Counted from the first letter of the stretch, positions 1 through 12,626 are shown. The stretch: DNA of 64,000 bases from Annona cherimola (GCA_030490835.1 CM059975.1:57217174-57281173), one strand, 5' to 3'. Numbers and translations: made by a program. Notes: a model not told the origin generated them from the letters alone.

Positions 1-2445
1 AATTCTTAAGTTAGTAAAGAAAACCCTAGAAAATTCATAACTTGTTGCCCATAAGGCGTATTAATATAAAAATTGAGATGGAAGCACATAATTTCGTGCT
101 TAATAACATGATAAAGATATATTATGAAAATTTTGATGATAATTGATCATCAAAGTCCAAAATTTAAAACGATCATAACTTGAGCTAGAAAAGTCGGATT
201 GAGATGAAATTTGAAATGAATGGTTAAAATTATGAAATCAAGGTTTTGGAAGGATTTGATCATGAAAATGATTAAGATATTAAGCTAGCACGAAATTGGG
301 ATCAATGGTTTTTGACTTTTCACACCAAAAAGTGATTAGCATAGGGGAGAGTAGCTTACATGGCAAGCATGGACATCCAAATAGTTCACTAAAGTGGATT
401 TTTGTGAAATATGTTTTAATAAAATATATGACCAAAGTCAACTATGGATTAAGGAGATTAAATGTGCATTAAATTGGAGTGGAAATTCGTGGCTAAAGGC
501 ATCAAATCTGGGCCGTAGAGATGAGATGATGAAATGGACAGCAAGGGTGCATGAAGGAGATGGGGACGGTTGTGGCAGCTTTTGGAATTTTTATAATTTT
601 TTAATTATGCTCAATTGATTCCCAATTGACATAACTTATTATATGATTAAATGAGCATTAAATTAAAGCTGAACCATGGTGGAAAAAGAATTCAAAATTG
701 CTGCTGAAACATGGGCGTTGAACATGGACAGCTTGGATTGATTATATCTTAAGCAGATTTTTGGATTAATAAAAAAATGCTAAAAATATTTTTTATGGCT
801 GTGAATTAACCAGAACATTAGGGGGATAAGCAAACATTAAATATCTGTGGAAAATGCAGCACAAGTTGGGCCCACAAGCTGGAAAATCCAGCTCTATTAA
901 GGGGGCATGTCCATGTGTGAGACAAGGGATTTGGAAATTTTTCTAAGTACTGAAACTTGCACCCCAAGGAAGCAGCTCATGTCCAGCATCTATAACATCA
1001 AAGAAGGAAGAAAAATAAGGAAAAAGAAAGGGGAAAAGGAGGGATTACCCATTTAATCAAGTAAGTATATGATTATTTTGATTTTATACCTCAAATCTGG
1101 AAATTATATGATGTTGTAAACTAAAATATGAACGGGATAGTAAATGGATGAATTTTAGCATGAAAATTTTTGGCAAGAATCATGATGGAGTGATTAAGGA
1201 ATATCCCAATTTTCATCTTAAAAGGATAATCCATTTTCAAATTAAAAATCCAAGAATATTAACCTAAACAGGGTAAAATGGGTGACTGGATCAGCTGTAG
1301 AAAATAATTTTTAATAATTTTTATAAAAATAATTTCAGGCTGAAAATTTTACAGAATATAAAATAAATATTTATAATCACAAAAAAAATTTAGTTTTTGA
1401 TGGGTATAAATATGCCCCATAATTTACGTGATTAAGGCTGACCCTAAACTCCCAACACTGTCCAGCACAGTGAAAATGATACAAATAAATATATTATATT
1501 AATATTTCGTGATGAAATTTTTATGAAAGTTAATTAATTAAGTTATTAAGATATTTTAGTAATTTCAGATCAAAACTACTTGATTTGATTTTAATGCAAG
1601 TTTTTGAGAATTTAGTACACCTGATTTCAGCATATGTGGATAGTTTGAGAAAAAATATAAAAAAATATGAAACCTATAGAGAAATGATTCATATTTATAT
1701 ATATGTTAATAACCTAGATTTGGGTTAGGAAAATTTGGATTAATTGCTGAAATTTCGGATTTATGAAATTTTTTAGGGTGATATGACAAAAGACACGTTA
1801 AACGGGTGAAAAATGGGTTCCAAAGTTGCTGTTTTGGAAACCTATGATTAGTGGATTAAAAATACGTGAAAATAAACTAAATAAGTGTTAATTGAGGTGT
1901 ATAATCATGCTGAATTAGAAGCCAAGTTGATTATTTGAAAATTTTTAAGAAACACATGAATTATGTGTTATGAAATGAACGTATTTGAAGAGTTGAGTAT
2001 GAGGAAATTATAAATGATTTAAGTGAAAGGTTAATATGCAAAAATGCATGAAAATATATGATGAAACACATAAAATATATTTCTTTTTGAATAACCCCAC
2101 AATTTGAGATTAATATATGGGTTTTATGATATTAATTAAGTGCTTAAGAATAAGCACAATATGTGAATTATGAAAAATATGTGAAAAATGACAAGTTGAA
2201 AGTTTATCACTTTATATGATGACAGATGAATGATTCATGAATGTTTCATAACATGTATAAATGTTACCCTAAATATGAGAATTGAACATGTGATGAAATG
2301 ACTGGTTGATACATAAGTATGTTATGTACGTATACCCGACTTGGAATTCAAGCGGGTTATGAATATTTATGAAAATGGGTTGGAAAACTAAGTGAATGCA
2401 AGCAAATGGAATTTACATGAATGTTATATCATTCTGCATGTATAG

Positions 2446-2490
2446 GCAAAGGTAAAGAAAGGGTTCACCCGGGAAGCTCACGTGATCAAG
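2446..2490 (+). other. Exon-like block with splice-like borders in family A LTR
   Basis: A 45-nt purine-rich block preceded by TATAG and followed directly by GTAAGCAAGC. The same arrangement occurs in four other family A LTRs in this window. Splicing is an inference. Confidence 0.45.
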
Positions 2491-2890
2491 GTAAGCAAGC
2501 GAACTTTCCAAAATATTATTTTCCTCCTATGTTTTGAAAATGATAGCTTAAATAAAATTCCTTAAGGATTGTTTCATGGGAAACAAGCAATACTTCTTAA
2601 AATAATTATTTTGTCACAAGTGTTGCCAAGATTGAAAATGCTTATATTAATGATTTTAAAGAGTTTGCTTACAAGTAAGCAAGTGAGCTTTCCAAAATAT
2701 TGTTTCAAAGGAATTTTATGAAATTTATGAACTTGCTTTAATAAGTTGATTTCATAGTTGCTTACAAGATAAGTAAGTGAATTTTCAAGCACAATATTTA
2801 TATTCAAGTATTAAAATTACTTGATCATGTTTATATTAATGATGTGTAGAATTGCTTATAGAGTAAGCAAGCTCAGATCTTGAAAATATG
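2491..2890 (+). repeat. Repeated GTAAGCAAG-type motifs
   Basis: Downstream of the exon-like block, variants of GTAAGCAAG recur near 2491, 2676, 2770 and 2862. Three of them are preceded by GCTTACAA or GCTTATAG, so they form short inverted repeats. The mirror-image copy at 3040-7630 has the same series between about 5290 and 5600. Confidence 0.5.
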
Positions 2891-3715
2891 ATGTGGGTTT
2901 TATGATGGTTTTAATATAAGCAAGTTCATACAAGTGTGGTTTATAAGGAGTTTTATTGAAAAATGTAATTCTTTATAAAATGGTTTCTAGAAATAAATAG
3001 ATGGTTTGAAATGGTTTCCATTGAATGTCATAAATTGAATTAATTGGATCTTGTCCAAATTTCTTTTTGTTTCATTCCTTTATCCATCATCATTTCATTT
3101 GTTTGTATTTCACTCCATTTGTCTTGTAAGAACAATACACTTGCAATTCGTTGCACATAACATTTTAAAATACTACTTGGTTCCCTTCCTTATATACTTT
3201 TTCGTAAACTCATCATGTGGCAGTTGTTATCAACTGTACATATCATTCACAAATTTTCATCTTGTTCTCTTACATCCTTGGTTTTATCAACATGGCCATG
3301 TCATAGCCATATAAAATTTATTCTTTATCAAATATTCAACACTCATACTTATATACATACATTTAATCATTAGTTCACATAGAACATAGAACTTTAAGTA
3401 AGTTCACATACATTGTCATACCATAAAAATTCCAGTCATATCATTCTATACACATAGTTAATCATTTAGTGCACACATGAATATCATCTCATATCTTTCC
3501 TCAATTGCTCAGGTTCTCTACCTCTAGAGCTTCCCCATACCTATCTAAGGTTTGGGAAAATAAATCATGAGTGATAACTTAATAAGTAAGCATTTTGCAT
3601 TTTCATAACCATGCATTTCTCGCTGTTCGTAGGAGACACTTATTAAGCAATCAACTACCAACAGGAAGAAATCTTTCATAAAACATTTCATATAAACCCT
3701 TCATAAAACTTTTTT

Positions 3716-4060
3716 TCATGAGCACATTTATATATCCTAAAACGTTTTCATATAAACATTTAATCATGAGGATAACTGTATGTCCTAAAACATTTGCATA
3801 TAATCCATTGTTCATGAGGACAATCTTATGTTCTAAACCATTTGCATATAAACCTTTTTATATGAGGGCAATTGTATGTCCTCAAACAATTTCGTATAAA
3901 TCCTTTTTCATATCCCAATTGTTGGGCTTTTCAAAAACAACGCACATGCATATAAACCTTTTTATCTATGTGGACATTTTTATGCCCTAAAAAATGTTCA
4001 TGTAAACCTTATTTCCTGTGGACAAAATCATGTCCTACAATATTTTAATGTCTCCATTTT
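3716..4060. repeat. About 48-bp degenerate tandem repeat, six to seven units
   Basis: Units start near 3716, 3764, 3812, 3861, then about 3964 and 4015. They share CATGAGGACA, ATGTCCTAAAACATTT and GCATATAAACC. Most units carry GGACA and TGTCC a few bases apart, so each can form a small hairpin. The 90-aa open frame at 3718-3990 is only this repeat read in frame. A shorter version appears in the other family A LTRs, for example near 22760-22840 and 40150-40230. Confidence 0.7.
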
Positions 4061-4155
4061 GGGCTTTGAAACAAAACATATGTATATACGTCTCTAACTC
4101 TCTGGTAGGTGACACTTACCAAGTGATCATCCTTCTATAGAAAAAAAACCATCCA

Positions 4156-4320
4156 TGTGACAGCACCGCTAGCTAGGCGGTCGTCCATGATCTTGCTCCC
4201 ATTTCAGAGAGGGTGCCATGGCCACCGGCCTTCCCTTAGCGACTTGGCCATAAGTAGGGGTTGGCCTTGGTATGTAACCGTCTCAGTCTACAACCGCCTC
4301 CACCATGGACCTCGCACATG
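4156..4320 (-). other. Conserved GC-rich block of family A LTR
   Basis: GC-rich island in an AT-rich LTR. Equivalent blocks lie at about 22500-22700, 40270-40520 and 49180-49330. All contain a GGGAG-type stretch and the words GCGACTTGGCC (or its complement) and CTAGCTGGGCGG or close variants. Confidence 0.6.
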
Positions 4321-5599
4321 ATCCTCGTGCACACTCGTTTGTATTAGCATTGTCATGCTAACATAATTTCATAAAATCATCACAGTCCTCAGACTGTGCC
4401 ATTTTTCAAGTCAAAACTTGAAGGAGCATAATCAAGCTCAGTCCATAGACTGTGCCCTTCTCAAATTGAGAACTGGGCATAATCATTTTAAAAATAAAAT
4501 ATTTTCATAAATCGTCCTTAAATAGTAATGTTAGGATGACCACCCTTAAAGAATTTTAGAAATATTTTAGTAAATCAATTTTACAAAACATTTATATTAC
4601 TTGAAAAAACATTATTTTCAAGAGTATTTCTTATTTGTTAGTAAACAATTTTAGAATCATCTCGATAAACCAATTTCGAAATATTTCAATAATTGAAAAG
4701 AACAAGCTTTTTTTGTAAACATATTTATTCCCAATTTTGAGCTTTTTATGAGCAAAGGATAGGACACACATCTGCTTTCATTTTATTTGCATTAAATGTC
4801 TCGTCCACACACCATCCATGTCACTCTCATGTAAAGAAATGTTTGCACTGTCTTTTGAACATCATTTAAACAAAATAGTCATCAAATACTTTTATATCAT
4901 TAAGTTATTGGGTGGATCATCCTTAAAAATCTTTTGAAAACATAAATATAAGACATTTTCAAAGTATTTTAGTCTTTAAGGAGATTGAAAATATTTCAAT
5001 AGATCATTTCAAAGTATTTAAATAAACCATTTAAAGATATTTAGTTAAACCATTTCAGGAGCCCAATTTATTTACAAATATCATTGTATAAAGAATCATG
5101 TATTTTTTTCTCAGAACTCCTTAGGAATAGAATTTCCAAAGTTTATTTTCAAATATCATCTTGTAAGAGAGTTGGAACTCTCTCATCATAAAATTCTTTT
5201 GAAATAACATTTCTAAGAACTTGCTTAACATGAAACCATCTTGAAACACGTCAACAATCAAGAATAAAATCATACTTTAAAGAATTGAGCTTGCTTACCA
5301 TGAAGCAATGCTGAGGCTTTTCATTAAAGTTATATTTTTGAGAATTGAATTTGCTTACTCTATAAGCAATTCTAAAATCGTTAATATAAATACTTGAAAC
5401 AAAATCAACATTCATGAAGGTTCACTTGCTTACCTTGTAAGCAATCTTGCAAACATCTTGGTAAAGCAATTTCAAATTATTTCAATATTTATGAATAAAA
5501 TAGCCTTTGAAAATGCTTAATAAAGCATCACTGTAAAGCACTTGTAATTATTTCAATATTTGAAATGAAATCAATATTTTCAAAAGGTTGCTTGCTTAC

Positions 5600-5645
5600 T
5601 TGAATTCACTTCTGTTTCCTTTATCAATCTCTTATTTGCCCTCGC
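5600..5645 (-). other. Exon-like block with splice-like borders in family A LTR
   Basis: On the minus strand a 46-nt block follows TATAG and is followed by GTAAGCAAGC (plus-strand 5590-5599). Equivalent of 2446-2490. Confidence 0.45.
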
Positions 5646-7630
5646 CTATATACATAAGAATGACATTGCATTTATAATCATAATTCCATATGTTTGCGCA
5701 TCATATATTTTTTCAACCCAAATGATTTCTGTCTACTTACTTAACCCACTTGCCTTTCAAGTTGGGTGTCCATTTTCCAATTCCCACATTGGTATAACTT
5801 GTGTTTCCATAGCACCCATTCCTTTCAAGTCCACATCTAATAGGTTAAACCCTCATAATCACTTCTGATACTTGTTTATATCCCATTGTAAGTTAAATTT
5901 CATCCCAAAAATCTAGAATTTAACATTTATTTTGATTTATTCTTCAATCTGTCCATAATGCTGAAATTAGACACACTAATCTCTCTAATTTTTGAATTAT
6001 AATCAAATAAAAATATTTAAATATGAAAATTTTATCATACCTTAATAACTACATAAATTAACCAAAATAAACATTTTTAATGCAAAATATTAAGTATTTA
6101 TATTTATTTTCGTATTTGTACTCTACTAGACAGCAACATCTATTTTCAGACGATTCAAATCACATTAATTATTAGGTATATTTATACCCTTTAAAAATTA
6201 ATTTTTATTTTGGTTGAGTGATATTAAATATATCTTATATATCATATAAAATTTTCAGCTCAAAATTTCTTGTTTAAAATTATTAAAAATCAATTGGTAT
6301 AGCTGATCCTGACACTCGTTCAACCCTGTTTAGGTTAATTTTCCCAGATTTTTAATTTGCAATGTGCTTAACCTTTTAAGTTGAAAAGTCAGTTGTTCCT
6401 TAATCACCCTATCATGAGTTCTCACACATAATTTGATGTTAAAAATCATTCATTTACTATTTCTTTCATATTTTGCTTTCCTATTCCAGATTCACTAAAT
6501 ATGAGGATAGGTTAGATAGCATGGGCTGATTAATAACCAAATAAAAATTTATAAATGAACCTATTTAATCGGGCATATTTTAAACTTGTAACATGTTAAT
6601 AAACCACTACATACCTGGATTTTGGGAGAGAGGAATTACCCCACCTTTGAAATCTTCAAGCTGCCCTTCTTTTTCTTCTCTCATTTCCCTTCTCTCTCTC
6701 CTTCCTTGCTAGACGTCCTAGTTGCTCTTGCTGCCAATTTTCTTCTTTTTTTCCTCCTTTCTTGCTGCCCAAGAAACCCCTTTATGTATTGTTGAGATTT
6801 TACCCTTGGTTAGCCATCATTTAACCAGGGTTATAGGCAGTTAATCTCCCTCATCTAAGCCATCCACTTGTCCCATTCTTAGCTACCCTTTTGGCTTACT
6901 TCCTCCAGAAGAAACGCCCCTCTCATGTAGCCCTATTTCCTTACATTTTTCAAAATTTTGAAATTGCAAAAATTTGCTCAAAAATCCCTCCTTTTTGACA
7001 CCTCAATTGCACCCTTAATTGCATTCACTTTTGCATTAATTCAAAATAATTTTTTGAAGCAAATGTCAAAGGGTTTTAACCATATATGATTAAGCATATA
7101 TCTATTTAATTTAGCTTAATCAAATCCATCCATATGATAGAGCACTTTATTTTAGCCGTCCATAACAATTTTCATCCCAAAATGACCTTTCTAATACAAG
7201 ATATGATCATTTGAAATTATCTCATGAAAATTCATGAAGTTAAATTATTATCACCATAAGCCAATCATGATTATGATAATCTAAACCATTCATGAGGTAG
7301 AGCACATTAACATGTGCTTACCTTTCATATTTCACATCAATCCGCCTAATGGGCGTCAAGTTATGAATTTTCTAAATAATACCCTCTTTTATTCCATCAT
7401 TATTATCAACTTAATCATGATTAATGGAATTAAAAATCACGTCAAATCATCATTTTCATACTTCATTTTGTCCTTTTTGAGCACATTAACTCATATTGGG
7501 CTAAGGTGATTAACTTAACCACCTTTTTTAGTCATTCGCCCTAATATCATTCATCCATTTCAATTTTATAATTAACAATATTTACATGCCTAGATTGCAT
7601 GTATGAGTCACATTTGTTCTGGGTCTCACA

Positions 7631-7997
7631 TAGGTGAAGTCGACTTGGTTGCGATTTCCCACTTCATTCGCTCATTGAAACTTTAATACTTCAAAAGCTT
7701 GATCCATTAACACATATGCCGTCATTTCTTCAAATAACATCTTCAAATGCTTTTATGGACCTTAGTTCCTCTTTATCATTGTGCTTGGTCATGTACATTT
7801 GAAACTTCATTAATGGACTTGTGACTTGGATCTTGAATCATAGCAATATATTGTTACTGGAGCCATTCTTGGATTTGAATCTTCTTATTTGAACTTTCTT
7901 ATGCTCATGTCGAATGCTGGGGTTAACTTGGGATGCAACTTTACTGGAGTCGCATGGCTGAGTCGACTTCGGTTGGGACTTCACCTAAGTCTCATAT
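7631..7997 (-). repeat. Decayed Sirevirus-like LTR, left part
   Basis: Contains the GAAGTCGACTTGG and GAGTCGACTTCGG motifs typical of the copia LTRs in this window, and continues at 23460 after the inserted family A solo LTR. Its left side is cut by the family A LTR ending at 7630. Confidence 0.6.
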
Positions 7998-9340
7998 TGT
8001 GGAACCCCAAATTTTGGGACCATGTATGAAACCCTAAGGTCATGAACCCTAGGTTATTGATTTTTTTAAAATATATAATTTTGTAATATATGGAGTTGAA
8101 GGACGGAATAATTAATTTAATAAATAGTAAACATGAATAGTAATCATGTGGTTAAGATAAAGTGATAAGTTAATCACTTTCGATTAACTTAATCACGAAA
8201 AGACCAAATTACAATTTTACAAAAGTGAGATTAAATTATAAATTTAGAAAAGATGATTGATTGGTAATTTTGACAAAAGTGGAGGCACGAAGTGCACTTA
8301 GTGGAAATTTAAAAAGGTTATATTTGGAATTTAAAAGAAAATGGAGGGTAATTTATGATCCTACTAAGATTAGTTATGAAAATGAATTTTTACAAATATT
8401 TTGGGAAAGAATTTCAAAATTCTGAATTATACAAATTGAAACTGTTTAAATTCACGGAACTTATGGAAAAATAAAAATAAATGAAAATTTTTTGGCTAAT
8501 TGGGGGCTCTACTTAAGGGCTTATATTCATCCTCACTGTTTTGATTAGATCTAAATATGCATAACTCAGAATCACATAGAAATTTAATAGAGAGTACTAA
8601 ATTATATGCTCTCTAATCTAGACGGATCAGATTATGAAAAATAATTGACTAAATTGTCAAACTTGAATATATTAAAAAGCGTGCCAAAGGTAATAAATTC
8701 CACCGCAATGCACTTACTTGTTGATATTTTAATTTTTTATATAATTGTTTAGTTAATTAATATCTTGATATATATAAGATTGTTTGAGATTAAACTTTTG
8801 GAGCAAGCCTATTTTAATATACCCTACATAATGAATAGATTAAATTTTACAAAATATGTCTACAAATTTTTAAAATGAAATTTTATGCCAAAATCTGATT
8901 TTAATTAAATTAAAATATGTACTTAGCTCCAATTGAGGTGAAATTTTATGGGTAATCCTATTTTAATATGATAAATTTAATGAAGGAATGAAATTTTGGA
9001 AAACATGTCTCCAAAATTTTAAAATGAGACTTTTTATCCAAATATGAATTAGTTAATTAAAATAAAATAGAAATTTTTTTCAAAATTCCGAAAGGTAAAT
9101 TTTGTGAGCAATTGTGTATATATTAATAAGGAAAATTTTCATAATATATAATTGTGAATATAGGCAGTTATGATTTAATTAACTAATGATGGAATTTACC
9201 GTTTTAAAAAAAATAATAAAAAGCAAAAGAGCGGCGGGATTGTTACATGGGTGTTTTAAAAATCCAACAGCTGGATTAAACCGAGCGGTGGAATTCAAGT
9301 AAGGTTAAAAATTTAACCATGATCAACCGATTAACACATG

Positions 9341-9349
9341 TATAAAAAG
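9341..9349 (+). promoter_or_regulatory. TATA-like box of family A LTR
   Basis: TATAAAAAG, followed by an A-rich and purine-rich leader (9370-9420) and a CAGGT donor-like site near 9437. Promoter activity is inferred. Confidence 0.45.
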
Positions 9350-10772
9350 AGCAGTTGCATAGTATTGCTGGTGTTCGGAAAAACAAAAAAAAAAAAGAAA
9401 GGCCGACATGAAGAAAGGCTGCAAACGACATCATCCAGGTTCTTTGTTTGATTATTTAAATTTCTGAATGTGAATAAATATGTTTTGATACCGCATTTAG
9501 CATGATTTTCTCTTCATAAAACTCAGCATGATTATTACCGTGATGCTGTTTAAATTAATATGCTAAAAAAAAACTGTTTAATTAGTCTAAACATTAATAT
9601 GTATCATCATATATTGCTGGATATGTTAATTACTTGATGATTGAGTGACACCGTGAATTAATTTAGTGCTGTTTAATTAATTCAGCAAGATTTTGATTTC
9701 TTTTCAAAATCATGTTTAAATAAAAATTTCTGGGTTATTTAACGTCAAAAAAATTTAGATTTCCAGATTTTATGGTTTTGAAGTTCAGAAATTCAGAAAG
9801 AAATCATTCTAGAGGTTGATTAATTTTTAAATACATGATACCATTGGTTTATTCAAAATGATTTTAACGCTGCTGGAATTATAAAATAATGACAGTTGTA
9901 TTTTATTTAAGTTATTTAATGGATGAATACATGATGTTGGAAACAAAAATATGAACGAGATAGTAAACGAATGATTTTTGCAATGAAAATTTTTGTACAA
10001 GCTCATTATATTATCCTTAAGGAACGACCAAATTTTCAGCTTAAAATATTAAGCTTATTTAAAATTAAAAATCTGAGAAGATTAGCTTAAACAGGTTGAA
10101 ACGGGTGACAGAATCAGTCCTAGTAAATGATTTTACATAATTTTTTTAGATGGAATTTTAATCTGAAATTTTGATATGATGTACAAGATATTATGATTAC
10201 CACAGAAAAAAATATTAAATATGATTTTTGGATAACATAAGTATGGTTTAAAAATAACGTCATTAGGGCTGTTCCTAATTTTACAACACTGTCCAGCACA
10301 GTGAAAATGTCAAAATAAATATATAATGTTAATAATATTTTGCAGAAATTTTTATGAGTGTTAATTCATGTAGTTGTTGATGTATGATAGAAAATTCAGA
10401 GTTAAATACCTTGATTTGATTATAAATCAAGATTTAGAGAAATTAGTACACCTGATTTCAGCAAATGTGAACAGTAATTAGGAACATGATCATGAACAAT
10501 AATCATGAATAGTAAACAGAGTGATTTGGGCAGAAATAAGATTGATATTTATAAGGATGTATGAATGGAATTTTTGAAGATTTTTGGGATAAAAATCCAT
10601 ATGTGAAAATAGAGACTAAATTAACCTCTATGAGAGTTATGAAGGAAAATAAAGTGATTATGATATATGCATGGGTTAGAAACCCTAAGATGAATTCAAA
10701 TCTAACAATCGAAATGTGCAAGCATGGAATATTATGTCTATATGAGAAAAATGGTTCTTTTCATTTGTATAG

Positions 10773-10816
10773 GAAAAGAAATGGGTACAAGTGAAAGATA
10801 CAAGTTGACGACGCAG
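10773..10816 (+). other. Exon-like block with splice-like borders in family A LTR
   Basis: A 44-nt block preceded by GTATAG and followed by GTAAGCAAGC at 10817. Equivalent of 2446-2490. It lies only about 60 bp left of the copia insertion. Confidence 0.45.
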
Positions 10817-11150
10817 GTAAGCAAGCAAACCTTTTGAAAATACAATTTTATATGACCTTATTCTGCAATCTTAAATTTGTTGGTCCCGAGTTGATGGCTA
10901 AACCCAAGAGGGGAGGGGTGAATTGGGTTCTTTAAAATTTCTTTGGTAAACTTAAAGATCTTAACCCCTTGAAAAAATTAATCCCCTTTTTAAGCGAATG
11001 GAGAGCAAATAAGATAAAGCAGTAAAAATAAGTAGAACACAAGATTTATAGTGGTTCGGGCAAACCTTTCCTACTCCACTCTTCCAAGCTCACACTCCGT
11101 TGTGACTTGGGTTCCACTATGTATTCCAAGAATACACTTAGAGTCACCGC

Positions 11151-11290
11151 TCTCTTCTAGATTCAAAGCTCTAGGGGGCATATACAACTAGAGCCACTTG
11201 CTCTCTTCTAGATTCAAAGCTCTAGGGGGCATACACAACTAGAGCCACTTGCTCTCTTCTAGATTCAAAGCTCTAGGGGGCATATACAAT
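11151..11290 (-). repeat. 51-bp tandem repeat, three copies, in the LTR
   Basis: TCTCTTCTAGATTCAAAGCT recurs at 11151, 11202 and 11253, a 51-bp period. It lies downstream of the TATA box in sense, so in R or U5. The solo LTR at 45924 has two copies and element 2 has one. Confidence 0.8.
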
Positions 11291-11628
11291 CACTTGCACA
11301 AGTAGGTGATGAGTCACACTCCAATCACACCCTACTTTGCATACACTTGATCTTAGCTACTCAAGCTAAATCAAGATTTATACAACCAAATAAAGAAATG
11401 AATAAAAACTACACTTTACAGATTTGTGTAGGCAGTTTTGAGCTCGAGGAAGAAATCAAAAATAGCTTGAATGATGATTGTTGAAGCAACTTGCAGTTTG
11501 AAGCTCTTTCTTCCCTTGAAACACTCAAATATGGAGAAAAGGTATTTGAAAGTCTTTCTTGCACTTCTTTTCTTTCTTTGATCTTTAGAGTAGTGTCTCT
11601 TTTCTTTTCTTACGTTCATTAGAATGTC

Positions 11629-11636
11629 CTTTTATA
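11629..11636 (-). promoter_or_regulatory. TATA box of element 1 3' LTR
   Basis: TATAAAAG on the minus strand, downstream of both GTCGAC clusters. The 5' LTR copy is at 20781-20788. Confidence 0.65.
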
Positions 11637-11734
11637 GATTGAGGAAAATATGACCGTTGTAGAAGTGGTTGGCGTGCAATAAATGAACTCCAACGTTCAA
11701 AAATTTGACCGTTATTCTCCAAGTCCAAGATGAA

Positions 11735-12484
11735 GTCGACTTGGCCTGCGACTTGGCTTCCAAGTCGCACATGGAGTCGACTTGGCCTGCGACTTGGGTT
11801 CTTCAGAAACTCAAGTCTGAGACTTGGGTCGACTTGGCTTTCAGACTTCAACTCAAGTCGATCCTGAAGTCGACTTGGGTTGCGACTTGGCTTGGTCTAT
11901 TGCAGAAACGCCTTGATCTTCTTGAAATGTCTTGAGTCTTGCAAACCATTTGAAAGCTTTGAGTTCTTGCATAATATATGTATGTTCCTTGCTTTGCTTT
12001 GGACTCACTTGGTCTTCATGACTTGGATTTTACTCCATTTGGAAGCTAGCTTGAAGATTTGCTTTGAGCTTGATAGACTTGATTTGAATGTAGAACATGA
12101 TTCTTAACTTTGAAATTGACTCATTGCTTTTTCATCTTGATTCCTTGGACTTCGAATGATAAATCCTCTTGAATATCATGAAAACAGCATCTTTGAAAGT
12201 TTGAACATCTCAAGTCGTGGATGGAGTCGACCTGGCCTGCGACTTCACCCAAGTCGCACTGGAGTCGACTTCGTTTGCGACTTCGTTATGTTCGTTTCCA
12301 CTTTTCAGCTCTGGATACTCTAAGTCGATGCTGGAGTCGACTTCGTCTGCGACTTGACTTCCCAAGTCGCAAGTGGAGTCGACTTGACCTGCGACTTCAC
12401 CTGTTGCCTTTTGGGATTCATTCTCAAGTCGATATTTGAGTCGACTTTGGGATCGACTTCACCCAAGTCGAAGTCCAAGTCGAC
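11735..12484 (-). promoter_or_regulatory. GTCGAC palindrome clusters in U3 (3' LTR)
   Basis: GTCGAC occurs at 11735, 11776, 11828 and 11869, and again at 12226, 12264, 12336, 12378, 12440 and 12479. Many are flanked by AAGTCGC on one side and GCGACTT on the other, giving a larger symmetric unit. In sense both clusters lie upstream of the TATA box. An enhancer role is inferred. Confidence 0.6.
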
Positions 12485-12626
12485 TTGGAGATCGACTTGA
12501 CTTCTTTGCTTTCCTTAAACATTTGTCAAACATGTTAGTACTCTTTATATACTCAAATAAGTTCTTGTTAATCATCAAAACTCAGGCTTTGGTCAATTTA
12601 GATTATTTTGAACATTGTTTCCAACA

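Larger units (their letters stand above)
1..3035 (+). repeat. Long LTR, family A, truncated copy (plus orientation)
   Basis: AT-rich noncoding DNA that matches the copy at 44320-49774 and, inverted, the copy at 3040-7630. Shared landmarks in order are a CATAAGGCG block near 50, a purine-rich leader at about 970-1060 ending in a GTAAGT donor-like site at 1061, an AACCTAAACAGGG block near 1262, and a 45-nt block with AG and GT borders at 2446-2490. The window edge cuts it roughly 270 bp into the LTR. It stops near 3035, where an inverted copy begins. No convincing ORF; the 74-aa frame at 394-618 has no recognisable features. Confidence 0.75.
3040..7630 (-). repeat. Long LTR, family A, minus orientation, 3' end missing
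   Basis: On the minus strand this LTR begins TGTGAGACCCAGAAC at 7630 and runs to about 3040. There the segment equivalent to the GGACGAGATCC block of the copy at 23330-23350 is still present, but the last 100 bp or so of the LTR are gone. It contains a pyrimidine-rich stretch (purine-rich in LTR sense) near 6650-6730, the exon-like block, the GC-rich block near 4160-4320 and a 48-bp tandem array. No coding capacity. Confidence 0.7.
10878..12626 (-). repeat. Element 1 3' LTR
   Basis: 1749 bp, TG...CA ends (TGTTGG to CCAACA). Five mismatches to the 5' LTR found by eye: in the first 160 bp, near 11069, near 11155, near 11621 and near 11653. The lengths are equal. Confidence 0.95.

Noticed and set aside
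3716..4060. CRISPR-like array
   Set aside because: Units are degenerate throughout with no distinct spacers, and the context is a plant LTR.
10561..10794. 77-codon plus-strand frame left of element 1
   Set aside because: Lies inside the family A LTR, overlaps an antisense frame and has no counterpart in the other copies.
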